Below are positions 17,289-25,672 of a stretch of 64,000 bases of DNA, one piece after another. Each line of letters opens with the position of its first letter. The stretch's first letter is position 1. A program made the translations under genes and the position numbers. Source of the DNA: Pseudomonas fluorescens (GTDB taxonomy: Bacteria; Pseudomonadota; Gammaproteobacteria; Pseudomonadales; Pseudomonadaceae); contig NZ_CABVIX010000004.1 in the NCBI RefSeq assembly GCF_902498185.1, positions 186,001-250,000 on the forward strand, read 5' to 3'. Under the pieces are notes generated by a model. That model was not told where the DNA came from. It saw only the letters and a program-made list of their open reading frames with translations, and made no database searches.

Positions 17289-18029
17289 TTACTCCATGAA
17301 GCCTTGCAGCTTCAGCTCGATAGAGCGCGGGTTTTCACCTTCGGCGATCGACAGCAGGCCTTCGAGCAGCATCTCGCGGTAGCGCGACTGGCGCATGGCG
17401 ACGGCCTTGAGCTTGCTCGCCACCGGCAGCAGGATCAGGTTGGCGCTGGCCACGCCATAGATGGTCGCGACAAAGGCCACGGCAATGCCGCTGCCCAGCT
17501 GCGACGGATCGGCCAGGTTGCCCATCACGTGAATCAGGCCCATCACCGCGCCGATGATGCCGATGGTCGGCGCGTAGCCGCCCATGCTCTCGAACACCTT
17601 GGCCGCCTGGATATCACGGCTTTCCTGGGTGAGAAAGTCCACTTCGAGGATGCTGCGGATCGCCTCGGGCTCGGCGCCGTCGACCAGCAGCTGCAAGCCC
17701 TTGCGCGCGTAAGGGTCGGGCTCGGCATCGGCCACGCCTTCAAGGCCCAGCAGGCCTTCCTTGCGCGCCGTGAGGCTCCAGTTGACGACCCGGTCGATAC
17801 CGCCGGCCAGGTCGACGCGCGGTGGGAAGAAGATCCAGATCACAATCTGCATGGCGCGCTTGAAGGCGCTCAGGGGAGATTGCAGCAGCGAAGCCGCGAG
17901 AGTACCGCCAAGCACGATCAGTGCCGCTGGGCCGTTGACCAGCGCCGAAATATGCCCGCCTTCGAGGAAGTTGCCGCCAATGATGGCGACAAAGGCGAGG
18001 ATGATGCCGATCAGGCTCAGCACATCCAT
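17289..18029 (-). CDS. motC: Flagellar stator protein MotC
   Basis: A 246-residue MotA-family channel subunit with four membrane helices (residues 3-21, 31-50, about 146-166 and 179-200) and a charged cytoplasmic loop between helices 2 and 3. The start at 18029 ([10 protein letters not shown]) overlaps the cheB stop by 1 bp (TGATG). A GTG/CTG-type extension of three codons upstream is less likely. Works with MotD to drive the rotor. Confidence 0.95.
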   Translation of the reverse strand: MDVLSLIGIILAFVAIIGGNFLEGGHISALVNGPAALIVLGGTLAASLLQSPLSAFKRAMQIVIWIFFPPRVDLAGGIDRVVNWSLTARKEGLLGLEGVADAEPDPYARKGLQLLVDGAEPEAIRSILEVDFLTQESRDIQAAKVFESMGGYAPTIGIIGAVMGLIHVMGNLADPSQLGSGIAVAFVATIYGVASANLILLPVASKLKAVAMRQSRYREMLLEGLLSIAEGENPRSIELKLQGFME

Positions 18030-19147
18030 CAGACACATGCCTCCATCAGGTGCTTGCCGATCTCGTCCAGGCTGTACACCGCGTCGGCCAGATTGGCCTT
18101 GACGATCGCCATCGGCATGCCATAGATCACGCAGCTTGCCTCATCCTGGGCCCATACAGTGCTGCCGCCCTGCTTGAGCAGGCGCGCGCCTTCGCGCCCG
18201 TCGGCGCCCATGCCGGTGAGCACCACCGAGAGCACCTTGTCGCCATAGGACTTGGCCGCCGACCCAAAGGTGATGTCCACGCAGGGCTTGTAGTTGAGGC
18301 GCTCGTCACCGGGCAGGATTTTCACCGCGCCGCGGCCGTCGACCATCATCTGCTTGCCGCCCGGCGCCAGCAGGGCCATGCCTGGACGCAGCACATCACC
18401 GTCTTCGGCTTCCTTGACGCGGATACGGCAGAGCTTGTCGAGGCGTTCGGCGAAGGCCTTGGTGAAGGCCGCCGGCATGTGCTGGATCAGCACGATCGGC
18501 GCCGGGAAATTGGCCGGCAGCTGGGTGAGCACCCGCTGCAGGGCCACGGGGCCGCCGGTCGAGGTACCGATGGCCACCAGTTTGTAAGGCTTGCGCTTGG
18601 GCGCCGGCGAATGAGCATGCGCGGGCGTCGCGCTGCGGGCCGGGGCAATCGGCGTGCGCAGGGCGGCATTGCCGGCAAGGCTGCTCGCAGGTGCCGCCGG
18701 GGTCGCAGGCGCGACGGCCGCCGACGCGGCAACGCCGCCGAAGCGGCGATTGCTGCGCGACAGAGTGTGAACCTTTTCGCACAGCAATTGCTTGACCTTG
18801 TCCGGGTTGCGCGAGATGTCCTCGAAATTCTTCGGCAGGTAATCCACGGCACCGGCATCCAGCGCATCGAGCGTCACGCGCGCGCCTTCATGGGTGAGCG
18901 AGGAAAACATCAGCACAGGCGTTGGGCAGCGTTGCATGATGTGACGCACAGCGGTGATGCCATCCATCATGGGCATTTCGTAGTCCATGGTGATGACATC
19001 GGGCTTGAGCGCCAGGGTCTGGTCGATCGCTTCCTTGCCGTTGGTCGCGGTCCCCACCACCTGGATGGTCGGGTCTGCCGAGAGAATTTCCGAGACGCGC
19101 CGGCGGAAGAAACCGGAATCATCCACCACCAGGACCTTGACTGCCAT
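18029..19147 (-). CDS. cheB: Chemotaxis response regulator / protein-glutamate methylesterase CheB
   Basis: A 372-residue protein. The receiver domain has phospho-acceptor D55 ([12 protein letters not shown]). An Ala/Pro-rich linker covers about residues 140-180. The C-terminal methylesterase shows the catalytic serine in AIGTSTGGP, the histidine in LIQHMPAAF and the aspartate in LTGMGADG. It removes methyl groups from receptors for adaptation. No cheR is in this window. The start at 19147 ([12 protein letters not shown]) is used rather than the two-codon-longer frame. Confidence 0.96.
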   Translation of the reverse strand: MAVKVLVVDDSGFFRRRVSEILSADPTIQVVGTATNGKEAIDQTLALKPDVITMDYEMPMMDGITAVRHIMQRCPTPVLMFSSLTHEGARVTLDALDAGAVDYLPKNFEDISRNPDKVKQLLCEKVHTLSRSNRRFGGVAASAAVAPATPAAPASSLAGNAALRTPIAPARSATPAHAHSPAPKRKPYKLVAIGTSTGGPVALQRVLTQLPANFPAPIVLIQHMPAAFTKAFAERLDKLCRIRVKEAEDGDVLRPGMALLAPGGKQMMVDGRGAVKILPGDERLNYKPCVDITFGSAAKSYGDKVLSVVLTGMGADGREGARLLKQGGSTVWAQDEASCVIYGMPMAIVKANLADAVYSLDEIGKHLMEACV

Positions 19148-19192
19148 AAACACTCCATTGGACGGCGCAACCGCCAGGTCGCGCCGCCGAAA

Positions 19193-21376
19193 TCAAATAC
19201 GCCGGGCGGCGTAACGCTTGAGCATGCTCGGTACATCGAGAATCAGCGCAATGCGCCCGTCACCGGTGATGGTGGCGCCCGACATGCCCGGGGTGCCCTG
19301 CAGCATCTTGCCCAGCGGCTTGATCACGACTTCTTCCTGGCCAACCAGCTGGTCGACGACAAAACCGATCCGCTGGGTGCCGACCGAGAGGATCACCACA
19401 TGGCCTTCTCGCTGCTCCTCGTGGGCGGCGGACCGCACCAGCCAGCGCTTGAGGTAGAACAGCGGCAGGGCCTTGTCGCGCACGATCACCACTTCCTGGC
19501 CATCGACCACGTTGGTGCGCGACAGGTCGAGATGGAAGATCTCGTTGACGTTGACCAGGGGGAAGGCAAAGGCCTGGTTGCCCAGCATGACCATCAGGGT
19601 CGGCATGATCGCCAGGGTCAATGGCACCTTGATGACGATCTTCGAACCCTGGCCCTTGGCCGAGTAGATGTTGATCGAGCCATTGAGCTGGGAAATCTTG
19701 GTCTTGACCACGTCCATGCCGACACCGCGGCCCGACACGTCCGAGATCTCGGTCTTGGTCGAGAAGCCTGGGGCGAAGATCAGGTTGTAGCAGTCCGACT
19801 CGCTCAGGCGCTCGGCGGCGTCCTTGTCCATCAGGCCCTTTTCCACAGCCTTGGCACGCAGTACGTTGGGGTCCATGCCCTTGCCGTCGTCGGAGATCGA
19901 CAGCAGGATATGGTCGCCCTCCTGCTCGGCCGACAGCACCACCTTGCCGCCGCGTGCCTTGCCTTCGGCCTCGCGCTCTTCAGGTGATTCGATGCCATGG
20001 TCCACGGCGTTGCGCACCAGGTGGACCAGCGGGTCGGCCAGGGCCTCCACGAGGTTCTTGTCCAGGTCGGTCTCTTCGCCGACCAGCTCCAGGTTGATTT
20101 CTTTCCTGAGCTGGCGGGCCAGGTCGCGGACCAGGCGGGGGAAGCGTCCGAAGACCTTCTTGATCGGTTGCATCCGCGTCTTCATGACGGCGGTCTGCAG
20201 GTCGGCGGTGACCACGTCCAGGTTCGACACGGCCTTGGACATGGCCTCGTCGCCGCTGTTCAGGCCCAGGCGCACCAGGCGGTTACGCACCAGTACCAGT
20301 TCGCCGACCATGTTCATGATTTCGTCCAGGCGCGCGGTATCGACCCGCACCGTGGTTTCCGCTTCGCTGACCGCAGGCTTTTCGCTGGCAGGCGCAGCGC
20401 CACGGGCCGGTACGGCAGGCTTGGCCACAGGGGCTGGCCTGGCCGGCGCGGCGGCTTGTGGCTTGGCGGCAGCGGCAGGCGCGGCGCTTGCCACGGCGCT
20501 GTCGGAAAACTTGCCCTTGCCATGCAGCTCATCGAGCAAGGCTTCGAATTCGTGCTCGCTGATGTGTTCGGCGGGCGTTTGGCTGTTGGCGACCGACGCG
20601 GCAGGCGCGCTGCTGGCTGCGGGCAGCGCATCGGCGGCAAAAGTGCCCTTGCCGTGCAACTGGTCGAGCAGTGCCTCGAATTCGTCATCGGTGATCTCGT
20701 CTCCGACAGGCGCTGCGGCGGGCGTCTTCTCGACGACAGGGCTGACGACTTCGGGCACGAACTGGCCCTTGCCGTGCAACTGGTCGAGCAGCGACTCGAA
20801 CTCGGCATCGGTGATCTCGTCACTCGCGGTGGCGCCAGGCAGCTGGTTTTGCAGTTGCTCGGCAGCCTGGGCCTGGGCCTTGACCTCATCGAGCGAGTCG
20901 AGCAATTGCTCGAACTCGGTGTCGGTGATGTCATCGGTGGCGGCGGGCGCCTCGATGACCGGCGCCGCAGCCACAGGTGCGGCTGCGCCGGGCTCGGCAA
21001 GGCGCGCCAGGGCATCCAGCAGCTCGGGCGTGGCCGGTGTGACGGGACTGCGCTCGCGAACCTGGCCAAACATGCTGTTGACCGTGTCCAGGGCTTCCAG
21101 GACCACGTCCATCAGTTCCGCGTCCACGCGCCGCTCGCCCTTGCGCAGGATGTCGAACACGTTCTCGGCGATATGGCAGCACTCCACCAGCTCGTTGAGC
21201 TGGAGGAAGCCGGCGCCCCCTTTTACAGTGTGAAAACCGCGAAAGATCGCATTGAGCAGGTCGGCATCATCGGGTCGGCTTTCCAGCTCGACCAATTGCT
21301 CGGACAGTTGCTCAAGAATCTCGCCGGCTTCTACCAGGAAATCCTGAAGGATTTCTTCATCGGCGCCGAAACTCAT
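19193..21376 (-). CDS. cheA: Chemotaxis histidine kinase CheA
   Basis: A 727-residue kinase. The P1 Hpt domain has phospho-site H49 (FRGFHTVKGGAGF). A long linker (110-340) contains four copies of an acidic motif, ITDxEFExLLDxL, three of them followed by HGKG. Then come the P3 dimerisation helices (VDTARLDEIMNMVGEL), the P4 ATPase (HLVRNAVDHGIES, DDGKGMD, GRGVGMDVV) and the P5 CheW-like domain. No typical P2 domain is recognisable in the linker. The repeats may be the region that binds the ParP/ParC anchoring proteins. A TTG codon lies just upstream of the ATG at 21376, which is preferred. Confidence 0.96.
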   Translation of the reverse strand: MSFGADEEILQDFLVEAGEILEQLSEQLVELESRPDDADLLNAIFRGFHTVKGGAGFLQLNELVECCHIAENVFDILRKGERRVDAELMDVVLEALDTVNSMFGQVRERSPVTPATPELLDALARLAEPGAAAPVAAAPVIEAPAATDDITDTEFEQLLDSLDEVKAQAQAAEQLQNQLPGATASDEITDAEFESLLDQLHGKGQFVPEVVSPVVEKTPAAAPVGDEITDDEFEALLDQLHGKGTFAADALPAASSAPAASVANSQTPAEHISEHEFEALLDELHGKGKFSDSAVASAAPAAAAKPQAAAPARPAPVAKPAVPARGAAPASEKPAVSEAETTVRVDTARLDEIMNMVGELVLVRNRLVRLGLNSGDEAMSKAVSNLDVVTADLQTAVMKTRMQPIKKVFGRFPRLVRDLARQLRKEINLELVGEETDLDKNLVEALADPLVHLVRNAVDHGIESPEEREAEGKARGGKVVLSAEQEGDHILLSISDDGKGMDPNVLRAKAVEKGLMDKDAAERLSESDCYNLIFAPGFSTKTEISDVSGRGVGMDVVKTKISQLNGSINIYSAKGQGSKIVIKVPLTLAIMPTLMVMLGNQAFAFPLVNVNEIFHLDLSRTNVVDGQEVVIVRDKALPLFYLKRWLVRSAAHEEQREGHVVILSVGTQRIGFVVDQLVGQEEVVIKPLGKMLQGTPGMSGATITGDGRIALILDVPSMLKRYAARRI
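20513..20929 (-). repeat. Four short tandem-type repeats coding the CheA linker motif
   Basis: The DNA codes CheA residues 150-163, 188-204, 228-244 and 272-288. Each has an Ile-(Thr/Ser)-(Asp/Glu)-x-Glu-Phe-Glu core followed by L-L-D. Copies 2-4 end in L-H-G-K-G, while copy 1 ends in L-D-E-V. Unit spacing is about 38-44 residues, with Ala/Pro spacers that differ. The protein motif is conserved better than the DNA, which suggests selection on the peptide. Confidence 0.8.
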
Positions 21377-21388
21377 CAAAGGTGCTCC

Positions 21389-22177
21389 CTAAAAACCAAG
21401 GCTGGACAGCAGATCGTCGACATCGTCCTGACCGGACACAACGTCTTCACGCTTATCGGCATGAATCTGCGGACCTTCACCCCGAGTCGGATGTATTTCT
21501 TGATCTTTTTCAGCACGCAGCTGCTCGTGGTCATGTTCGATACCGGCAAAACGGTCGACCTGACTGGCCATCAGCACGAGCTTGAGCAGATTGCTTTCCA
21601 CATCGGTGACCAATTGCGTCACCCGCTTGATCACCTGGCCGGTCAGGTCTTGATAGTCCTGGGCCAGAAGAATGTCGTTGAGGTGCCCGGCGACCTTGCG
21701 GTTACCCTCCTCGCTGCGCGTCAGGAAACTGTCTACGCGCTTGGCCAGCTCACGAAACTCCGGCGCTGCAACCTCGCGGCGCATGAAGCGCTGCCAGTCG
21801 AGGCTCAATGACTGGGCCTCGGTCGCCAGCGAGTTGAGCACGGGCGTGCTGTCCTCTACCAGGTCCATGGTCCGGTTGGCCGCGCCCTCGGTGAGCTTGA
21901 CCACATAGGACAGGCGCTCGGTGGCATCGGTGATCTGCGACACTTCCTCGGCCTGCGGCATGCGCGGGTCGATCTGGAAACTGACGATTGCACTGTGCAA
22001 CTCGCGGGTAAGCTTGCCGACTTCCTGATACAGGCCACGATCGCGGGTCTGGTTGAGCTGATGAATCAGCTGCACCGCCTCGCCGAAGCGCCCCCGTTCA
22101 AGGCTCTCGACCAGTTCCTGGGCGTGTTTCTTCAGGGTTGATTCAAACTCCCCCAAAGACGATTGTGTTGACTCCAT
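21389..22177 (-). CDS. cheZ: CheY-P phosphatase CheZ
   Basis: A 262-residue, mostly helical protein. The central phosphatase motif LLAQDYQDLTGQVIKRV includes the catalytic Gln after Asp-Tyr in this family. The C-terminal acidic tail (DVVSGQDDVDDLLSSLGF) is the CheY-binding peptide. It ends switching by dephosphorylating CheY-P. It lies between cheY and cheA, the standard Pseudomonas order. Confidence 0.95.
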   Translation of the reverse strand: MESTQSSLGEFESTLKKHAQELVESLERGRFGEAVQLIHQLNQTRDRGLYQEVGKLTRELHSAIVSFQIDPRMPQAEEVSQITDATERLSYVVKLTEGAANRTMDLVEDSTPVLNSLATEAQSLSLDWQRFMRREVAAPEFRELAKRVDSFLTRSEEGNRKVAGHLNDILLAQDYQDLTGQVIKRVTQLVTDVESNLLKLVLMASQVDRFAGIEHDHEQLRAEKDQEIHPTRGEGPQIHADKREDVVSGQDDVDDLLSSLGF

Positions 22178-22195
22178 GACGCCCCCTGACGTGAC

Positions 22196-22570
22196 TCAGC
22201 CGTTGACGCGTTCGAAGATCTTTTCGATCTTTTCTTTGAGTACTTGCGCGGTGAAAGGCTTGACCACGTAGCCGTTGACGCCGGCCTGGGCCGCTTCGAT
22301 GATCTGATCGCGCTTGGCTTCGGCCGTGACCATCAGCACCGGCAGGTGCTTGAGGCGCTCGTCGGCGCGCACCTTGCGCAGCAGATCGATGCCGGACATG
22401 CCCGGCATGTTCCAGTCGGTCACGAGAAAGTCGAAGTGACCGCTTTCAAGCATCGGCAACGCGGTGGTGCCGTCGTCGGCTTCCTGGGTGTTGGTGAAGC
22501 CCAGGTCACGCAACAGGTTCTTGATGATCCGCCGCATCGTCGAGAAGTCGTCAACGATGAGGATTTTCAT
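22196..22570 (-). CDS. cheY: Chemotaxis response regulator CheY
   Basis: A 124-residue single receiver domain with the acid pocket D7/D8, phospho-acceptor D52 (LVTDWNMPG), a conserved Thr in LMVTAEA and the lysine in YVVKPFTAQ. It binds FliM/FliN to reverse the motor. The start is not settled. The ATG at 22570 gives the usual [10 protein letters not shown], but the only good ribosome site (GGAGGT, 22587-22592) is 16 nt away and sits 4 nt before an in-frame TTG at 22582, which would add MNKD. Confidence 0.96.
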   Translation of the reverse strand: MKILIVDDFSTMRRIIKNLLRDLGFTNTQEADDGTTALPMLESGHFDFLVTDWNMPGMSGIDLLRKVRADERLKHLPVLMVTAEAKRDQIIEAAQAGVNGYVVKPFTAQVLKEKIEKIFERVNG

Positions 22571-22605
22571 GTCTTTGTTCAATTAGACCTCCAAGCAGTC
22601 TTAAA

Positions 22606-22625
22606 CGCGCTCAGCGCTGAGCGCG
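22606..22625. repeat. Perfect 20-bp palindrome in the cheY leader
   Basis: The 10-bp half CGCGCTCAGC is followed at once by its exact complement. It lies 13 bp upstream of the cheY ribosome site and downstream of fliA. A small ACTG-TTCA-CAGT hairpin with seven T's on the minus strand (22648-22667) is next to it and may terminate fliA transcription. The palindrome could be an operator or an RNA hairpin limiting read-through into cheY. Confidence 0.55.
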
Positions 22626-22671
22626 CGCTCAATCAATTCGGCACCACAAAAAAATACTGTGAACAGTCGGC

Positions 22672-23412
22672 TCAACGCGCTCGCCATTCTCCGAGGCGGC
22701 TGCGCAGGCGCGCGGCGCACTGGCTGTGCAACTGGCTGACACGCGATTCGCTGACCCCCAGCACCTCACCAATTTCCTTCAGGTTCAGCTCTTCGTCGTA
22801 GTACAGCGCCAGCACCAGGCGCTCGCGCTCGGGCAGGTTGGCGATGGCATCGGCCAGGGCTGCCTGGAAGCGCTCGTCTTCCAGGTCACGCGAGGGCTCG
22901 ACCTGGGCGCTGGCGCCGTCCTCGTGCAGGCCTTCGTGCTCGCCGTCCTGCAACAGGTCGTCAAAGCTGAACAGACGGCTGCCCAGGGTATCGTTGAGAA
23001 TCGCGTAGTAATCATCGAGACCCAACTGGAGTTCGGCCGCAACCTCGTGATCTTTAGCGTCACGGCCGGTTTTTGATTCAACGGCGCGAATTGCGTCACT
23101 GACCATGCGTGTATTGCGGTGTACCGAACGCGGCGCCCAGTCGCCCTTGCGCACCTCGTCAAGCATTGCCCCGCGAATGCGGATCCCGGCATAGGTCTCG
23201 AAACTGGCGCCCTTGCTGGCGTCGTATTTGTTGGCCACTTCCAGCAGGCCGATCATGCCGGCCTGGATCAGATCCTCGACCTGCACATTGGCAGGCAAGC
23301 GTGCCAGCAGGTGATAGGCGATCCGCTTGACCAGCGGTGCGTAGCGTTCGACCAGTTCGTACTGGGCGTCGCGCGAAGCCTTGGGATACATCTTGAAACC
23401 GCTCGCGTTCAT
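22672..23412 (-). CDS. fliA: Flagellar sigma factor FliA (sigma-28)
   Basis: A 246-residue sigma factor with region 2 (YAPLVKRIAYHLLARLPANVQVEDLIQAGMIGLLE), region 3 and region 4 (LPERERLVLALYYDEELNLKEIGEVLGVSESRVSQLHSQ). It transcribes late flagellar genes, and candidate targets in this window are fliC, fliS and the second fliK. The start at 23412 (MNASGFKMY) overlaps the fleN stop by 4 bp. The longer open frame to 23538 would sit inside fleN. Confidence 0.97.
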   Translation of the reverse strand: MNASGFKMYPKASRDAQYELVERYAPLVKRIAYHLLARLPANVQVEDLIQAGMIGLLEVANKYDASKGASFETYAGIRIRGAMLDEVRKGDWAPRSVHRNTRMVSDAIRAVESKTGRDAKDHEVAAELQLGLDDYYAILNDTLGSRLFSFDDLLQDGEHEGLHEDGASAQVEPSRDLEDERFQAALADAIANLPERERLVLALYYDEELNLKEIGEVLGVSESRVSQLHSQCAARLRSRLGEWRAR

Positions 23413-24242
23413 AACACCGGTCCTGCACTGGTGGGCTGCACCAGGCGCTCGACAAAAAATTCCAAGTGGCCGCGCGGGTTGGCGGGCAATGGCCAGCTGT
23501 CTACCTTCTGCGCGATGGCCTTGAACGCCAATGCGCATTTGGAGCGGGGAAAGGCTTCATACACTGCCCGCTGCTTCTGTACCGCCTTGCGCACGCACTC
23601 GTCGTACGGCACGGCGCCCACGTATTGCAACGCGACGTCGAGGAAGCGGTCGGTGACCTTGGTCAGCTTCGCGAACAGGTTGCGTCCTTCCTGAGGACTC
23701 TGAGCCATGTTGGCCAGCACCCTGAATCGATTCATTCCGTAGTCACGGTTCAACAGCTTGATCAGCGCGTAGGCGTCGGTGATGGAGGTCGGCTCGTCGC
23801 AGACCACCAGCAGCACTTCCTGGGCAGCGCGCACAAAACTGACCACCGAGTCGCCGATACCGGCGGCGGTGTCGATCACCAGCACGTCGAGGTTGTCGCC
23901 AATCTCGCTGAAGGCCTGGATAAGGCCCGCGTGCTGCGCCGGCGCCAGATGCACCATGCTCTGGGTGCCCGAGGCGGCGGGCACGATGCGCACGCCACCG
24001 GGCCCCACCAGGAGCACGTCGCGCAACTCGCAGCGACCCTCGATCACATCGGCCAGCGTGCGCTTGGGCGTCAGCCCCAGCAACACGTCGACGTTCGCGA
24101 GCCCCAGGTCTGCGTCCAGCAGCATGACCCGACGGCCAAGCTCAGCCAGCGCCAGCGAGAGGTTCACTGACACGTTTGTCTTGCCGACCCCACCTTTACC
24201 ACCGGTTACGGCAATCACCTGTACGGGATGCATGCTACCCAT
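23409..24242 (-). CDS. fleN: Flagellar number regulator FleN (FlhG, MinD-type ATPase)
   Basis: A 277-residue MinD-like ATPase with the deviant Walker A TGGKGGVGKTNVS (residues 14-26) and MLLDADLGLANVDVLLG. In Pseudomonas it binds FleQ and restrains flagellar gene expression, so the cell keeps its normal flagellar number. It is encoded between flhF and fliA. A second ATG three codons later (MHPVQVIAV) is also possible. The 114-bp gap to flhF contains a repeat and a sigma-54-like site. Confidence 0.96.
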   Translation of the reverse strand: MGSMHPVQVIAVTGGKGGVGKTNVSVNLSLALAELGRRVMLLDADLGLANVDVLLGLTPKRTLADVIEGRCELRDVLLVGPGGVRIVPAASGTQSMVHLAPAQHAGLIQAFSEIGDNLDVLVIDTAAGIGDSVVSFVRAAQEVLLVVCDEPTSITDAYALIKLLNRDYGMNRFRVLANMAQSPQEGRNLFAKLTKVTDRFLDVALQYVGAVPYDECVRKAVQKQRAVYEAFPRSKCALAFKAIAQKVDSWPLPANPRGHLEFFVERLVQPTSAGPVL

Positions 24243-24289
24243 GTTGTCTTATTACCTTGTCTCGCTTGAACCCGGGCCACATGAGGGAT

Positions 24290-24305
24290 TGCGCTGTGAA
24301 TGCCA
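24290..24305 (-). promoter_or_regulatory. Possible sigma-54 site upstream of fleN-fliA
   Basis: On the minus strand TGGCAT, then GC at the exact -12 spacing (TGGCATTCACAGCGCA). The -24 half is good. The -12 half is GCGCA rather than TTGCA, so this is a weak match. It lies about 50 bp upstream of the fleN ATG and overlaps the first copy of the TGCCAGGCA repeat. Confidence 0.25.
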
Positions 24306-24320
24306 GGCATTTGCCAGGCA
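24301..24320. repeat. Direct repeat of a palindromic 9-mer between flhF and fleN
   Basis: TGCCAGGCA occurs at 24301-24309 and again at 24312-24320, separated by TT. Each copy is itself a TGCC-A-GGCA palindrome. Such a paired palindrome in a leader region is a plausible protein-binding site, but no known regulator's consensus was recognised. Confidence 0.45.
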
Positions 24321-24356
24321 ACCCCTTGATGTAGGTTGTTTGCAACATTATGACCC

Positions 24357-25661
24357 TCAACCTGCTCGCCTGCCTGGGTTGTGGTAGAGATCAGCGAACA
24401 TGTCGGCCATGGCCTCCTCGCTGGGCTCTTCCTGCATCTGCACGCTGACCGCACGGCTCACCAGCTGGTGACGGCGCGGCAGGTGAAGATCGTCAGGAAT
24501 CCGTGGTCCATCGGTCAGGTAGGCCACGGGCAGTTCATGACTGATGACCAGGCTCAGCACGTCGCCAAGGCTGCCTGTTTCATCGAGTTTGGACAGGATG
24601 CAACCGGCCAGGCCACAGCGCTTGTAGCTGTGGTAGGCCGCGGTCAGCACCTGCTTCTGGCTGGTGGTTGCCAGTACCAGGTAATTGCGCGACGCGATGC
24701 CACGCCCCGCCAGCGTTTCGAGTTGCATGCGCAGGGCCGGGTCGCTGGCCTGCAGGCCCGCGGTATCGATCAGCACCACCCGCTTGCGCAGCAGCGGCTC
24801 CAGCGCCTGGGCCAGGGACTGCCCCGGGTCGACGTGGGTCACCGACACACCGAGAATCCGGCCAAGGGTCTTGAGCTGCTCCTGGGCACCAATGCGGTAG
24901 CTGTCCATGCTCACCAGCGCCAGGTTCTGCGCGCCGTACTTGAGCACATAGCGGGCGGCCAGCTTGGCCAGGGTAGTGGTCTTGCCCATGCCGGCCGGGC
25001 CGACCAGGGCAATGACCCCGCCCTCCTCGATCGGCTCGACCTCGGGTACGTCGATCTTGCGCGCCAGGTGAGCCAGGAGCATTCGCCACATCTGGCGCGG
25101 CTCGCTGATACCGGCGGTGAGGTCAAGCAGCTCCCGGGCGATCGGGCCGGACAGCCCGATGCGCTGCAGGCGGCGCCAGAGGTTGGCCTGCTGCGGCTGG
25201 TTGCCCTGCAGCTGGCTCCAGGCCAGCGAACCGAGCTGCACTTCGAGCAGCTCGCGCAGGCCCGACAGCTCGGAGCGCATGGCATCGAACAGGCGCGGGT
25301 CGACCGGCGCTGGCGCGGCAGGCGCGGCCGGAACTTCAACGTGTGGCTCGATCAGCGGCTCGGACGCCGTCAGCGACTGGCCGGCGAACAGCTGGCGGTT
25401 GGCCTCTTCGCTCTCGCTGCGCCCTGACAGTTCTGCCTGGGCGGAGGCGATGCGCGACTGGGTCTTGCGCAGCTCGTCTTCAAGCTCGGCATTGGGGACC
25501 CGTGGAGCCAGCGCGGAGAGCTTGTAGTCCAGCGCCGCCGTCAGTTCGACACCGCCGGCGATGCGTCGGTTGCCGATGATGGCGGCATCGGAGCCCAGCT
25601 CATCCCGGACCAACTTCATGGCCTGACGCATATCGGCGGCGAAGAAACGCTTAACTTGCAT
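24357..25661 (-). CDS. flhF: Flagellar polar-placement GTPase FlhF
   Basis: A 434-residue SRP-type GTPase. An N-terminal basic region (MQVKRFFAADMRQAMKLVRDELGSDA) and a variable linker lead to the NG domain. The G1 motif is GPAGMGKTTTLAKLAARYV, and VLIDTAGL and LSKLDETGSLG follow further on. FlhF marks the pole where the flagellum is built and is balanced by FleN. It follows flhA by 11 bp in the same transcript. Confidence 0.97.
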   Translation of the reverse strand: MQVKRFFAADMRQAMKLVRDELGSDAAIIGNRRIAGGVELTAALDYKLSALAPRVPNAELEDELRKTQSRIASAQAELSGRSESEEANRQLFAGQSLTASEPLIEPHVEVPAAPAAPAPVDPRLFDAMRSELSGLRELLEVQLGSLAWSQLQGNQPQQANLWRRLQRIGLSGPIARELLDLTAGISEPRQMWRMLLAHLARKIDVPEVEPIEEGGVIALVGPAGMGKTTTLAKLAARYVLKYGAQNLALVSMDSYRIGAQEQLKTLGRILGVSVTHVDPGQSLAQALEPLLRKRVVLIDTAGLQASDPALRMQLETLAGRGIASRNYLVLATTSQKQVLTAAYHSYKRCGLAGCILSKLDETGSLGDVLSLVISHELPVAYLTDGPRIPDDLHLPRRHQLVSRAVSVQMQEEPSEEAMADMFADLYHNPGRRAG

Positions 25662-25672
25662 GGTGCACTACC

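Noticed and set aside
20513..20929. Regularly spaced repeats considered as a CRISPR-like or minisatellite array
   Set aside because: The repeats are in frame, conserved at peptide level more than at DNA level, have uneven spacing and lie wholly within cheA.
19997..21811. Long plus-strand frames (also 16776-18125 and 18050-19987) opposite cheA, cheB and motCD
   Set aside because: Antisense shadows of high-GC coding DNA; their composition is rich in His, Arg and Gln with no conserved motif.
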